From: Aplidium turbinatum
Taxonomy: Eukaryota > Chordata > Ascidiacea > Aplousobranchia > Polyclinidae
Reading direction: 5' to 3'
Assembly: GCA_918807975.1 (NCBI GenBank)
Contig: OU964922.1
Coordinates: forward strand, 25,656,329-25,720,328
Length of the DNA: 64,000 nt
The notes under the pieces were generated by a model. It saw only the letters and a list, made by a program, of their open reading frames with translations, did not search any database and was not told the origin of the DNA. Positions 13,039 to 25,600 of this stretch are shown here, piece by piece. A program made the position numbers and the translations under genes. Position 1 is the stretch's first letter; every line of letters begins with the position of its first letter.

Positions 13039-13133
13039 CAATGTTATTTTCTTCACCTCTCTTGCATGAAGCTTAATTGTCGCCAACTACGGAACACAAG
13101 ACGGTCTTCACCCGTAGCATATACTTTAAAGCA

Positions 13134-13430
13134 GGGTGCCCAAAGTTTTGTAGCCATGGGCTGCATTTCATTTTTGTCTTTGAAATTCGGCATAAGCTTT
13201 AAGACTGTATATACGAAACGTCAATCGTAGCCAATCACGAGACGTTTTTGGTTATACAGACAACCCCACTTAGCCTAATCGGCCCATGAATAATTGGACC
13301 ACCCGCTTAATCGAACCATTTTGCGCTAGTTCCAAATCTAAATCAGTTGCTCTGCATAATTTTCTCCCCTGAATCGAACCACTACCCCGCTTAAACGGAC
13401 CACCCTGCAACCAAATTTATGGTTGGGCTC
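13134..13430. repeat. lone hAT-like end followed by pogo/Tigger-like repeat motifs
   Basis: CAGGGTGCCCAAAGTTTTGT at 13134 resembles a hAT terminus without a partner. From 13265 to 13415 four spaced variants of CCGCTTAATCGGACCA occur, a motif type typical of pogo/Tigger-like termini. No transposase is seen. Confidence 0.4.
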
Positions 13431-13744
13431 TATATTTTCTTGCCTGCATGTGTTTTGCAAAATTACACGTCAAGAGTTGTTGAGCATCGTGCTATGTTCT
13501 CATAAAGCTATTAGTGGCAAGGTTGCCCAATTGCAACTAAAAATTTGTACAATCTATTCACTCAAAAGAAACTCAAAAGTAGTCTAAAATTTGCACAAAA
13601 CGAAATTTTAGCTGAAGCTATTTATTTTTTGAAATTCCACTTTGGGCAGTGGATACTTAGGCTACATCCGGGTACCGTAATGCATATGATAAACAATGTC
13701 ATGCAATCCTGGTTTGAAGAGTTTGGAACGGACCAAGGTTAGCT

Positions 13745-13905
13745 CTGCAGTCTCCATTCAGCGGTAGTGTTGACTATTCTTGGTGGGTGAACAAATTACA
13801 AGCGGAAATTCTATTCTGTCAATCTACGTAGCCTAACCACTAACCAGGATTGCGTCAGTGATTCAAATACTCTGCAAGTATGCAATACTGCCAGGATCAA
13901 GTCTC
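13745..13905 (+). mobile_element. old diverged SINE fragment
   Basis: CTCCATTCAGCGG, then a diverged body, then GCAAGTATGCAATACTGCCAGG match the middle of the local SINE family. Both ends are lost. Confidence 0.6.
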
Positions 13906-14583
13906 TAACGACGCTTCCCTAGTCTCGAAACAAATATTTTCACTACCAATCAATGATGCCAATTCATAGCATGGCGGTCACTTCACAACTCAGGTGAGGA
14001 CATGATCTCAAGCTAGTAGACACAGAGATGAACCGCAGCGTTTTTACTTAAATAACGCAAAGAACAGTTGTGGTAGCAGCTGAGCTGGTAACTTACCAGC
14101 ATTCATTCGAACAATAAGAGATTGTACGAATGTTGTATGACGCTATTGGAAAATGTGGTTGTCAGAATTGCCATATTGCATTATACAGTAGTGATAGAAA
14201 CATCATACAATGTTAAGCGTCATATGGGGGCGCAAAGAAAAAAATGGCGTCAGCTGATATTTATATAGCTCCAAAGCCAGTGATTTTCAACCTGAGCCGG
14301 GCTGTCCACCAGGGCTGGAAAAGAGTGGTATTCCACAAAAAAGTCAACCTCTATGTGATAGCCTACAGTACACCACCACCCATATTGTTATCTCGAAGCT
14401 TTATTGTTCAATAATATTGCCAGTAACAAAACTCTGCAATCTGTGATTGAGTTTATTGTTTGATTGGAATGCAATTTAATTTTTTCTAAGTTTCGTTTGA
14501 GGTTGCGCAACATTGTTCAATCGAAAAAGTGTTTCGTGGCACATTCCAGAGTGATTGAAGTGAAAACAAATCAATCTTTAAGT

Positions 14584-14823
14584 CACAATGTAGATTTTAA
14601 CGACTTATTTTAGCCTGATGTTGCGAGTTCGCTGTGGTAATAGCGAATTGCACTAGCTTGGATTGTCCTCAAGCCAAAGAAAAGAGCCGCATTAAAGAAC
14701 GAATCACTAACTTTAACATAGCACATGACTAGGGAACTGTGTTCCGAAAGCTAGTGCAATCGGCTATTACCAAAGCGAACTCGCAGCATCAGGCTAAAAC
14801 AGGTCGTTAAAATCTACATTGTG
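14584..14823. mobile_element. 240-bp foldback MITE with 4-bp TSD
   Basis: The two halves are near-perfect inverted copies about 75-80 bp long, starting CACAATGTAGATTTTAACGA at each end, with flanking AAGT on both sides (14580-14583 and 14824-14827). The CAC start and 4-bp duplication suit a Chapaev/CACTA-like superfamily, but this is inference. It has no coding capacity. Confidence 0.75.
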
Positions 14824-14850
14824 AAGTAAGCAACAATCATGCTGCTAAAA

Positions 14851-15889
14851 GGGTCATTCCATATCAACTCAGCCACCCATGTATATGGCACCTCTCAGAT
14901 TTTGTTGAAAAGTTGTCATACTATACCTTAGGCTACCAAACGAAAGAATCCTAAGTTTTAGATCAATATCTCAAACGGTTTTCCCATGGCAGCCATTTGA
15001 ATTTCGGGCGCTACCCTAGTTTTTGACTTGGGGGGGTAGCAAATAGCAATTTCAGCCATTTTCAAAGCCCCGTAACTTTATTTGTAATTGTGGTAGAAGA
15101 CTAAAAATTGCTGTGCTAGTTCACCATAAACTATACTACACAATTCAATAGTAACAAACAACATCTCTTGATGCATAAGTGTTAGGTGGGTCATCAAAAT
15201 CCTGTTTTTTTGCCCCGTATAAGTGATTTTTTCAATTTTCAAATGCTTCTACCACCCAAACCAATCAAAATATTTCTCTAAAACCTAATTATTTGTAATA
15301 TTTGGAAACTTTTCTTCTGCCAACTTGAATTTGGGAGTTGTGGTGCCATTAACAGAGATCTTATGGGGGTCTGAAAACCCTATCAGGCAGAAATGGCCCT
15401 TTTTTACCCCTATGTTTAGAGCCCCAAATGACCGCGTGGGCATTTTATGGTCATGCTGAAATTTATACCAGACAAACATTTACATTTATTCTTTCTTTTC
15501 ATGAAATAAAATCTGTGAGTATCAAACTCCTTCACTATAAATTTTACGTTTTTAAAATGTAACATTTTGGTCATTTTTGGCAAATAATCTCAAGTCCTTA
15601 ATGTAGGTCAGAGAAAATTCAACAATGATTTATCATGAAAACAGTGAAAATAAGTAAGTACTATGCTTAGTGATCATAAACATTGAAATGCTGACATTGT
15701 TGACCATTAATTTATGTTCAAAATGACGCTTTTACCTCTTCTCACCCATAAAAAAGTACCCACCTACAATCAATAAGCTATGATGTGGAGATAAAATTGT
15801 AGGAAAATGATCAAGTCGTGTTCAAAAATTAAATTGTTTTCAGTTTGCACTATAATTCTGCATTATGTAAAATGCTTAACTCAAATCAA
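14851..15889 (+). repeat. left terminal inverted repeat of the long-TIR transposon
   Basis: Mirrors 17598-18647. It contains, on the minus strand at 15285-15479, a 64-codon open frame (FVWYKFQHDHKMPTRSFG, then HFCLIGFSDPHKISVN) that is preserved in the other arm with only two residue differences. Confidence 0.9.
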
Positions 15890-16066
15890 TATTCCAATTG
15901 TGCAGTTGTTGGTACACCACTCTTACCAAGCAGTGAACAATGCTTAGGGTCCTGTATATGGGTCCATTTAAGAGTATTTTTTAGGTAGATTTCCAATTTC
16001 GCAAAAATTTTCTATTCACCTGATTTTGTATTGATTTTAAGGTATATATATATATATTTATGATTT

Positions 16067-17580
16067 TTGGTTTGTCAGTTTTGTGAACTTCGGCCAAAGT
16101 GGTGTCTACCAGTGAACAGTTCAGGTATGCATTCTGTTTGTGTGTGTGAGTCACATCAAAATGCTAAATTACTCATCCAAGCTATTCCAATTCAAGAAAA
16201 TTACAAGGAGTTATTGCAACACTTGGTCTGCAGCACAAATGAAAGGGAATGCATGATCCATCTTTGTGACTCATGCCCAGGAAAGGAAGGACTACAAGGT
16301 TACTTAAAACGATATATTTGAAAAAAAATGACTTTAATGTTGATGATACCATTTCTTACAAACAATGGGTGCACACTGACAGGACAACACTTGTGTCAAT
16401 GCAAAATTCAGTCCAGGAATTTATAGAAATAATGTGTTCATTATTCGATCATTTGCGACAACATCATTTCATTATGAAAGCACAGGCGTCTTTTCTGAGA
16501 TCACTGAAGGAAGAAGTTGCACCTGCTACAGCAATTGTTCTCTTAGACTTTTCAGAGAACTATAGTTTTATTGTCCAAGACGCTGTGCAAGGTCATCACT
16601 GGGATAACGGCCAAGCAACCCTTCATCCATTTGTGGTGTACTACAAAGATGCACAGAAACTAAAGTGCCTCAGCCTGTCCGTAATTTCAGATCGCCTTAA
16701 GCATGACACAACTGCAGTTCATTGTTTTCTATCACGCTTGTTACCTCATCTAAAACAGTTTATCCCGAATCTGCACAAAGTAATCTATTTTAGAGATGGT
16801 GCAGCTTCACAATATAAAAATTATAAGAACTTCACCAACTTGTGCTATCACAAACATGACTTTGACATTTCTGCTGAATGGCACTTTTTTGCCACTTCGC
16901 ATGGGAAAAGCCCATGTAATGGAATTGGAGGCACTGTCAAGCGTCTTACAGCACGTGCAAGTCTTCAGGCCCCCAATGCAAACCATATTGTGACACCATT
17001 GCAGATGTTTGAATGAGCAACGACAAATATCAAAAACATTTAGTTCTTCATTAGTGCAGACAATGTTAAAAAAAATGAAGAAGAGTATGAATTGTAGAGA
17101 CGTTATGCCTCGACAAAAACTATTAGGGGAACACGTTCACACCATTGCTTTATTCCAATTTCCATCAATATAGTACAAATGAAAAGAATGTCACAAGATT
17201 CAATATTCACTGACATCAGTGCAGAACAAATCTGTGATGCAAAACATTTGGATGAAGAACGCTTGCTTTCAGATCAATCAAAAATCTCAACTCTGTTCCA
17301 ACCAGGAATATACATTGCCTGTATCTATGGAAATATTATTGAACGTTCAGATAAACAATTAAACATGGTGATGTTTTCATAAAATTCATGAAGCGTGTAA
17401 ACAACATTTTGATGTGGCCGCCAGACCAAAGACAGATGCCTTGTTGGGTGCCATTCCAACATACCATTTGTAGTGTTGGTGTACCAGAAACCTACGGATG
17501 TTCGAAAATTCAAATTTAACAAAAAAGATTATGAAAATGTTCTGACGCTACTCCCACAGTTTCTTAGACAATAGATGATA
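16067..17580 (+). pseudogene. decayed transposase-like gene of the long-TIR element
   Basis: The frame at 16067-16321 encodes a Cys-rich segment (CQFCELRPKWCLP, CVCESHQNAKLL, CDSCPGKEGLQ). The continuing homologous segment shifts frame near 16300 and runs to 17016 (YKQWVHTDRTTL, VLLDFSENYSFIVQD, HHWDNGQATLHPFVVYYKD, IYFRDGAASQYKNYKNF, EWHFFATSHGKSPCNGIGG). After a stop the family-like sequence goes on in shifted frames to about 17580 (HLDEERLLSDQ, PGIYIACIYGN, CWVPFQHTICS). Asp residues in LDFSENY and FRDGAASQ are candidate catalytic acids of an RNase H-like DDD/E fold. The third expected position reads CNGIGG where relatives I recall have CDGIGG, so the copy is probably catalytically dead. 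The N-terminus is not visible. Function is inferred from the terminal repeats and motif layout, not from a database match. Confidence 0.75.
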
Positions 17581-17597
17581 TTCAAACTCAACTGAGC

Positions 17598-18647
17598 TGA
17601 TTTGAGTTATGCATTTTACATAATGCAGAATTATAGTGCAAACTGAAAACAATTTAATTTTTGAACACGACTTGATCATTTTCCTACAATTTTATCTCCA
17701 CATCATAGCTTATTGATTGTAGGTGGGTACTTTTTTATGGGTGAGAAGAGGTAAAAGCGTCATTTTGAACATAAATTAATGGTCAACAATGTCAGCATTT
17801 CAATGTTTATGATCACTAAGCATAGTACCTACTTATTTTCACTGTTTTCATGATAAATCATTGTTGAATTTTCTCTGACCTACATTAAGGACTTGAGATT
17901 ATTTGCCAAAAATGACCAAAATGTTACATTTTAAAAACGTAAAATTTATAGTGAAGGAGTTTGATACTCACAGATTTTATTTCATGAAATGAAAGAATAA
18001 ATGTAAATGTTTGTCTGGTATAAATTTCAGCATGATCATAAAATGCCCACGCGGTCATTTGGGGCTCTAAACATAGGGGTAAAAAAGGGCCATTTCTGCC
18101 TGATAGGGTTTTCAGACCCCCATAAGATCTCTGTTAATGCCACCACAACTCCCAAATTCAAGTTGGCAGAAGGAAAGTTTCCAAATATTACAAATAATTA
18201 GGTTTTAGAGAAATATTTTGATTGGTTTGGGTGGTAGAAGCATTTGAAAATTGAAAAAATCACTTATACGGGGCAAAAAAACAGGATTTTGATGACCCAT
18301 CTAACACTTATGCATCAAGAGATGGTGTTTGTTACTATTGAATTGTGTAGTATAGTTTATGGTGAACTAGCACAGCAATTTTTAGTCTTCTACCACAATT
18401 ACAAATAAAGTTATGGGGCTCTGAAAATGGCTGAAATTGCTATTCGCTACCCCCCCCCAAGTCAAAAACTAGGGTAGCGCCTGAAATTCAAATGGCCGCC
18501 ATGGGAAAACCGTTTGAGATATTGATCTAAAACTTAGGATTCTTTCGTTTGATAGCCTAAGGCATAGTATGACAACTTTTCAACAAAATCTGAGAGGTAC
18601 CATATACAAGATATCTTCATATTGGCTGTTTTGATATGGAATGACCC
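17598..18647 (-). repeat. right terminal inverted repeat of the long-TIR transposon
   Basis: Inverted copy of 14851-15889. It carries the partner 64-codon frame at 18007-18201 on the plus strand. Small differences include the length of a C homopolymer near 18455 and a short insertion close to the end. Confidence 0.9.
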
Positions 18648-18651
18648 AAAA

Positions 18652-19645
18652 GCGAAACTCAATCAATTGCAAATCAATCTTGTCTATCATCAAACCAGCA
18701 ACGTGTACAAAACAGCAAGGACAAGAACAAAAAACTAAATGTTACCTTGATCGAGGGAGCGGTTTTCGTTTAGGAATTTTATGAGAGTACTATTTGAAAC
18801 ATTGAATCTATGAAAGCAAGCAGAACTACATTGAGATAAACTTTTCCACAAGAATATTGTAAAAACCATCAATTATGAACATTTAAAACACACCATCAGT
18901 CACTTATGCAAAAGCAATGAATCGTGATTGCAAATGCAATGTGAAAAATTTGCCATAAGCATTGATTTACAATACATAGGTACTGTATTTGCACATGGTC
19001 TTCAGTTACGTTTCTAATTGCGTCATACGTAACGTCACTCACGCAATCCACGTCGATCTCAGCCGCCTTACGTTGAACACGACGGCATGGGAAATTCTAC
19101 AATAAATAGTAGGTACAATGCAAAGCAAAACGTTTGGCTGTGATGAGCGTAGCGTAAATTTTCACTGCAATTCGGGGAGTGACGACAAAAGCAATGATTG
19201 CTCGTTTAAAAACGCAACAAAATGATTTCTTACATCGAAACATCAGCTGCTAACACTTTCATAAACCTTACCTCGACATAATGTTCATCACAATTCACAC
19301 GTAAACAAGACGATAATGTTTCCGTAAATTCAAGATTTACAAAAAAATGGTGAAACAAATTTTGAATTGCGAGATACTTTTGCACTTCAGTGCATCGAAA
19401 TGGAACATCACCGTACGTTCGAGAACGAAAAAAAATGCAAATGTTCAAATGCACGCTCTTATGAAACGAGTCTTCTATTAACAAGTGGAGAATAGCACAT
19501 GGCCATAGATTTAACAATGAAAAAAGAGTACGCTATTATTCATCTTTTTCTAAAATGTTAGTCTCTCATTTTATTTTATCGTTTTTGTAAATCACTCTTT
19601 TTCCTTATAGTTTATGCTTCTTTTTCTTCTTTGTTAAATTTACGG
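18652..19645. other. intergenic sequence between transposon and EIF2B3
   Basis: AT-rich. The longest frames (for example minus 19230-19517) show no recognisable domain. It probably includes the EIF2B3 3' flank. Confidence 0.4.
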
Positions 19646-22600
19646 TCACGTTTTAACCGCTACCCTATCGCATACACGTGCAGCGACACTTAGTAGCAGG
19701 AACATGCAACTTTTTAGGTCGAATCTTCTAAAGTGACGTATTTCATGACGAGCGTGATCAACGCATGCGTTATTTTCAGGTTTCGTTCGAGATTTGCACT
19801 TGGAAAGAAATCGGTACCAATCATTGCCCACCACTGTCGTCTGCAAAACGGGCACCTCACAGAAACAATCAGAGAAAAATCTTCATTCAAATTCCACCAT
19901 CACTGCATTTTCTATGACGGATTCCTTTGACAACTTACCTGTTCAATATATGACAATTTTAATTCTGTACCTCACTGACAGTAGTGCGATAAGCAGTTGA
20001 GTTATCTGAACTACATTAAAGATCAAAGAAGACTTTGTAAAAGATTTAAGACCTTGTCATAAGTTGGTTTATGACTCAGCTTGGTGGTCTTTTGCCTTTA
20101 CTGCAACATGTCTTGAGACCAAATCGGTTGACATTTGTGGCAGAGGTCTTGTTGTTTTTGCAAGATTTTTTAAGGCATGGTCCGACAACGTAAAGAGCGA
20201 CCTCCGAAAGGGGAACCTTGTAGCGGTAAACGTTCAAAATAGGCGTGCGTGGAAAGCCACCATCAAGCCGAATCGAAACTTTCTAACGCCCCACCCTCGC
20301 AAGACGAGGAACAAAAGACGTACAACCGTGCACGAACTAACATTGACAATCTTACCAAAAGCCAACCAAGACCCTAATCAAAAATGTCAACCAATGTCGT
20401 CTGGTTCTTTATCATTTAATCTTTAATAAAAGATTTTTATGGAAACTCAATAAATTACTCGTGTTTGTGTGAAGTAAAAGATTGTCAAACCTTTTGAAAA
20501 TTCTTACTTACAAAAAGACTTGCAATGTGTTAGACTTAAACAATCAATTCATGTATTATGACACCGTGGCCAAAAAATGTAATAAAGTTAAAACTTAATG
20601 AAAATTACACCTTCAAATAGAATCAAAGCCACAAAGCGTGTAATCTAACAATGGTTTTGCATAAAGCGAAACACTTTAAAAACATTCCGGATTTTAAAAG
20701 AACTTGCAAACAACGCACGTGCGTGAGGCAGAGTCTGTCGATATCCAATCAGGCAATCGACCAGTTCACACTTTTCACCAAGGACCGCGCCTTGAGAAAT
20801 AACCGACCCTTGTACTGTGCATCTGGGGAAAATGATTGCAAGTTAAAAAAATGAGATGAAGAAAAAGTAACTTTTAATGACAAAGCAGCAATGATGCGTT
20901 TTTGTCAACGAGTATTTTAGAAATGTAAACTTCAGCTACCTTTTATTTTTTGAATAAACAATTGGTTAAAACTTGGAGGCTTGTTAGGAAAGTTTTTTTT
21001 GTTGGCCAGAAGCAGCTAATGGAAGCAAACGGGAAACCAGAAACGTTAAAGTTCGCACACTCACCCATCTCCAACAATGACGTTGTCCATGAGAATGCAA
21101 TTGACTATTCTGACGTGGGAACCAATGGTGCAGTCTCGACCAATCACAGAGCGTTTAATGACCGTCTTCTCACCCACACAAGATCGATCTCCCACAATGC
21201 AATCTTTTCCAACCTGCGCAGATTTTTTCACAAATTGAACAGGAATCATTGAAAATACATCTGGGACATAAAACAACCCTAAAATCAAGTTGAGAGATAT
21301 GAAATGTGTTCCCAATCTTCCAGCAATGGTAGACACCGGTTGTGAAATCACAATAGTGATTCTGTGACATCAAACAACGCTGTTTCAACGAAAACATTGT
21401 GAAATTTGTAAAGAAAATCACAAGATTTATTATTTAAACAAGAGGTGGCTTAATTAGTTTCAAAGCATGGCCAATACGTAAAAGTTTGGATTTTTCTGCT
21501 AACAGTCACCTGTGACTTCTCCATGATACTGACAGAGGAGGGAATTCTCAGGGAATTATCACAAAACGATGAATCGGTTTGGGAAACCTGAACGAAGAAG
21601 TAAAGAAGGGAATGTTAACAGGAACATGCGGGAGAAAATAAAACAGCATGCAACATGGTTATTGGTTATGACAACGTTAGTCGTCCGATTTCTTCAGTTA
21701 CTGCTTGTACAACGTTTTAATTCACGAAATTTGACGTTAAACGACGTAAAAAGTTCACTTTTGCTTGTTGGGGGAGAGACTAACTAGAAAAGTGAAGCTA
21801 TTCACCAATGCGAAAAAAGCAAATCAGTTTACTGGAGTCTCGTGAAAACAGCATTTTAAACGTGAGATGGTTCGCCAGTGATAATTACCTCCACATTCTG
21901 CATAAACTCTTGACGTTCTTTGCCTGATGATGCAACAACAGTATAGCGGAATTGATTTCTTATTAGTAAAAATAAACTGGTAAACCGTTGCTGAGTGTTC
22001 AACAAGGCATCCTTAAACTAATTAGTATAAATACTTACCCTTCTTTACGATGTTGTACAACTAAACTATTGTATTACCTTTGATAACTGCCATATCAATC
22101 TGAATAAAGCAAACCTAACACCGATTTGCAAACAGCTTCCTTTCACAATCTTACGTTCTACGGCCAAATGCATTAGGCTTGCGAATGGCCAGAGCCAGAT
22201 TTCAAGTAAACTCACCATTCTGTTTGCTTGTACGTAAGACGCTACGTCGTTAGTGTTTATTGCGAGACCGTCCTCGTAAACCACGGCGTAGCAGGAGACC
22301 TGCTGGCTGGGTGGAGGGTTGATGTCATCGGACAGACCAACGTCCAACATGAACGCCTTGCTGTTCTCCGCTTCCATGAAAGTGTAAATATCTTGAAAAG
22401 TATCAAAAATAGCACCTTACTTATGTTGTGCTTTTTAACATTCCCCACAATCCACAATTGCCCTTGAGATCAGAAGGCTACTGGCAGAGAATGGTAGCAG
22501 ACTATGACGTAGTGGCTTTAATCAACGCTTAAAATACAGAACTAAATACAGTTGCGATATGTAATGGCAACAAAGTTTGCTTCAAAGGTTTAGGGCATCA

Positions 22601-25600
22601 AGCCAAAATAAGTTCATTTTTTGTATGTGTATAGGAATAGGGTCAGTATAGAAAGTTTGCTAAACACAGATGTGCAATTGACCATGTCAAAAGTAAATAC
22701 TGTAGCTACTTGTACTTGCCTTCACGTCTTTCATCGCAAGTTTAAATGCTAATCCGTTTAATAGTTGCGGCTGTACTTCAGCGTATTCAACGAGAAACTA
22801 ATAGTATGAATCGGAATGGCCCGTTTCGGTGAGTCCGATCCCTTAACGGGGGATTTTTTCAATTTTTTTTTTTAATTATTGGGTACCGTAGCCTAATTAT
22901 CGTTGCCGTGTTAGGGTTAGGGGTTAGAGCAGACATGGGCAAACTACGGCCCGCGGGCCAAATCCGGCCCGCCGGCTCTTGTATTCTGGCCCGCCGGATG
23001 TTATCGACATGTTGCAAGTTTTATTATTGTGAAGTTTCAATAGGAGGATTAGATACCTCTTGTCTCTAAATAGCGATACAATGTAGAATGTAGAGCATTA
23101 TGATGTCACAGGTACATTTGTGCGTCGCTTGACGCAACAGTGCTTTCTGCTTTTAACCAGTAATGTCTCGTTCTGTTGCTCAACACAACAAACAGTTTAC
23201 CAGCCTCATTTTTTTAAAAAAATGAGGCTGGTAAACTGTTTGTTGTGTTGAGCAACAGAACGAGACTATAGATAAGAGACAGTCAACCGCTTCAAGTGGA
23301 CAGTTTGCTGGGAGGTTCACTAAAAACAGAAAGTTTTATTAGTCAATTTAACCAGTAATGTACCATATTTCTTAGTTTAGTGTTTTTATCAACAGTTTCG
23401 TCAGTGTGGAATGCTAAGCGAAATAGACATTGCTAAGTTGTTAATAAATTATATTGTTAAAATGAGTGCAGCGAAGAAGCGTAAAGTCGATAGTGAGCGC
23501 AGAAATTTCGATGCTTTGGCAAAAAATAAAGCTTGACAATCCTGTCAGACGTCGTATTTAAATTCGATTTTGTTTTTTGGTTGTATTTTTCAGTTATTTG
23601 TTAATTTAATCTTCCGTTTTTTTTGTCCCTTTGTTATTCGTGTGACAAACTATATGTAAGTGGCGGCTCGATCACTTGGCCCGCCAGTCTAAGAACAAAA
23701 TAATTTTGGCCCCTAATTCAAAAAGTGTGCCCACCCCTGGGTTAGAGGTTAGGAACTCACCGAATCAGACTCACCGAATCAGACTCGAACCGAATAGTAG
23801 CAGACCCAGTATGAATGGCCGTCCAACGTGCTGCCACCTTTCCTTACCAAATCACAACGATCAGACATGTTATCAAAATTTCGCCACGTCACAAAACGTC
23901 ATCACTTACCGTTCAGGTTTTTGTCAGCCTCAAGTTCGTTGGTTGCGTCGAGGCCTTTCTCAATGGTCCCGTTCGAATTGGGCTTCTTCCTGCATTGTTT
24001 GTCGACAATGTAAGGAATCAACTCACTTCGCAAAGAGCTTCGAGATCTAAACAAAAAGTTCGAGAACAAATATCATGACGAAAGTGTGGCCGTTAAAAAT
24101 GAAATTAAAAACAAAAATAACGAAGTTAAAGAAGTAAAACGGATTGGAACGTTAATGTAAAAAAAGAAAAATTGAATCTGAAGCAAAATCCTATCATATA
24201 TCATATATATCATTCAATACACAAAAAATGCCACAAAGTGGAACGCATTAAAAATCTGAAACAAACGAAGTGATTTTTACTTTCTTTTTTTCAGACAACG
24301 CTCAAGTAAGATCATAAAAGAGTTTCCATCACTCATACTCTTTAAAAGCAATTGTGAGGTTATTCGTGAAAAACACATAACATTCAAACACATATATATA
24401 TAACCAGATATAATATAATATGGATACAGCCCATTTGTCTTCTGTACCGTACTGTGGCAGTAGTGTAAGCATACGAGCTGAAAGTGTAAGCAATGAGTTC
24501 AATATGCTTTGTTTACAACAAGCATGTTTTCACGACGTGGATAATAAAAAGGACAGCGTGTGAAATAATGTCATACAATAGCCGTGGAATGTTCTTTATT
24601 GGATAGCCATGAAACAATGAAAAAATCAGTTCTCCAAAATGGTGACAAAAGGATCAGGGTAGATTGAGTTGTACAGAAAGGCTATGCAACATACTTTAAA
24701 AGGAAACGAAATAAAATTATGGCCGAATATCTGAGCACCGTAACATCATTTGCAAACTAACGGAGACCCGTGAGGAATAAAATCTTTGAAAATGGATTTA
24801 TTATCTTTACATATACAGTATGTCACTGAAAAGTACATGGAAGAGAAAATCTTCATAATTTAGAAAAATAAAACATCTAAAAGTTTAAACAGTTTCACTT
24901 TTCCTTTTTTCCTGTTACGTTTTCATTATTTCAACACGCGTAGTGTGGTAAAAACGTTGTTGCCCTGCCCAATCCGTTGCGCTACCCCCACTTCGGTGTA
25001 AAACAACGTTCAGTACCACCTCACCGAAACGGGCCATTCCGCACCTCACAGTCGCACGACTGAAGAAAAACTCTTGGCGATTATACATACGTGTTGTGTG
25101 ATATATAATCCAGCAACCATCGTTTCATGATGTACATATGGGAGTCATGGAGGTCTGACCGCAAGCGAATGCGAGGAAATTGTCTTGAGACCTTTATTTT
25201 CGCAGGGAAGGAGTCCTGAAAAATTCTATATTTAAGTTAAAATGAAACAAGCAGCGTTGATGCGGGTGCAAGTAGTTGAAGGGCGTCGTGTCGATTTCGC
25301 TGAAAGTCTGTTATTTCTGGGTTAATTTTTCAAATACAAAAGGTTCTGCATGTTATACATAGATGTAAACTATGTGTGTTTACTGCTTATCCACAATATG
25401 TGTTTGAAGTAAATTTTAAATAATGCATCAATTAATTATCTATTGAAAGGCACACTCGATATATCCATCAACCACTTTACGTTTCAAGTTTTCACAATTA
25501 ACTAATCGACAAGTACTTCTATGGTTTCAATTTCATGATAATAGCAATTGAAGAGCTTAGTTCTAAAAGTACCTAAGTCACATTTTGCGAAAATCGAGTT

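Larger units (their letters stand above)
14851..18647 (+). mobile_element. 3.8-kb DNA transposon with about 1-kb terminal inverted repeats
   Basis: The element starts GGGTCATTCCATATCAA and ends with the reverse complement. AAAA lies on both sides (14847-14850 and 18648-18651), a probable 4-bp target duplication. The left arm 14851-15889 and right arm 17598-18647 are inverted copies at clearly more than 90 percent identity by eye. The central 1.7 kb carries a decayed transposase-like gene. I know this protein type from many invertebrate genomes, where it is annotated as uncharacterised; I cannot name its superfamily with confidence. There are no Polinton-type polymerase, protease or capsid genes. 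The close similarity of the arms suggests a fairly young insertion or arm conversion. Confidence 0.9.

Noticed and set aside
21889-21923. 35-nt candidate microexon between EIF2B3 exons 7 and 8
   Set aside because: Good splice-like borders, but neither possible frame gives phases that fit both neighbours.
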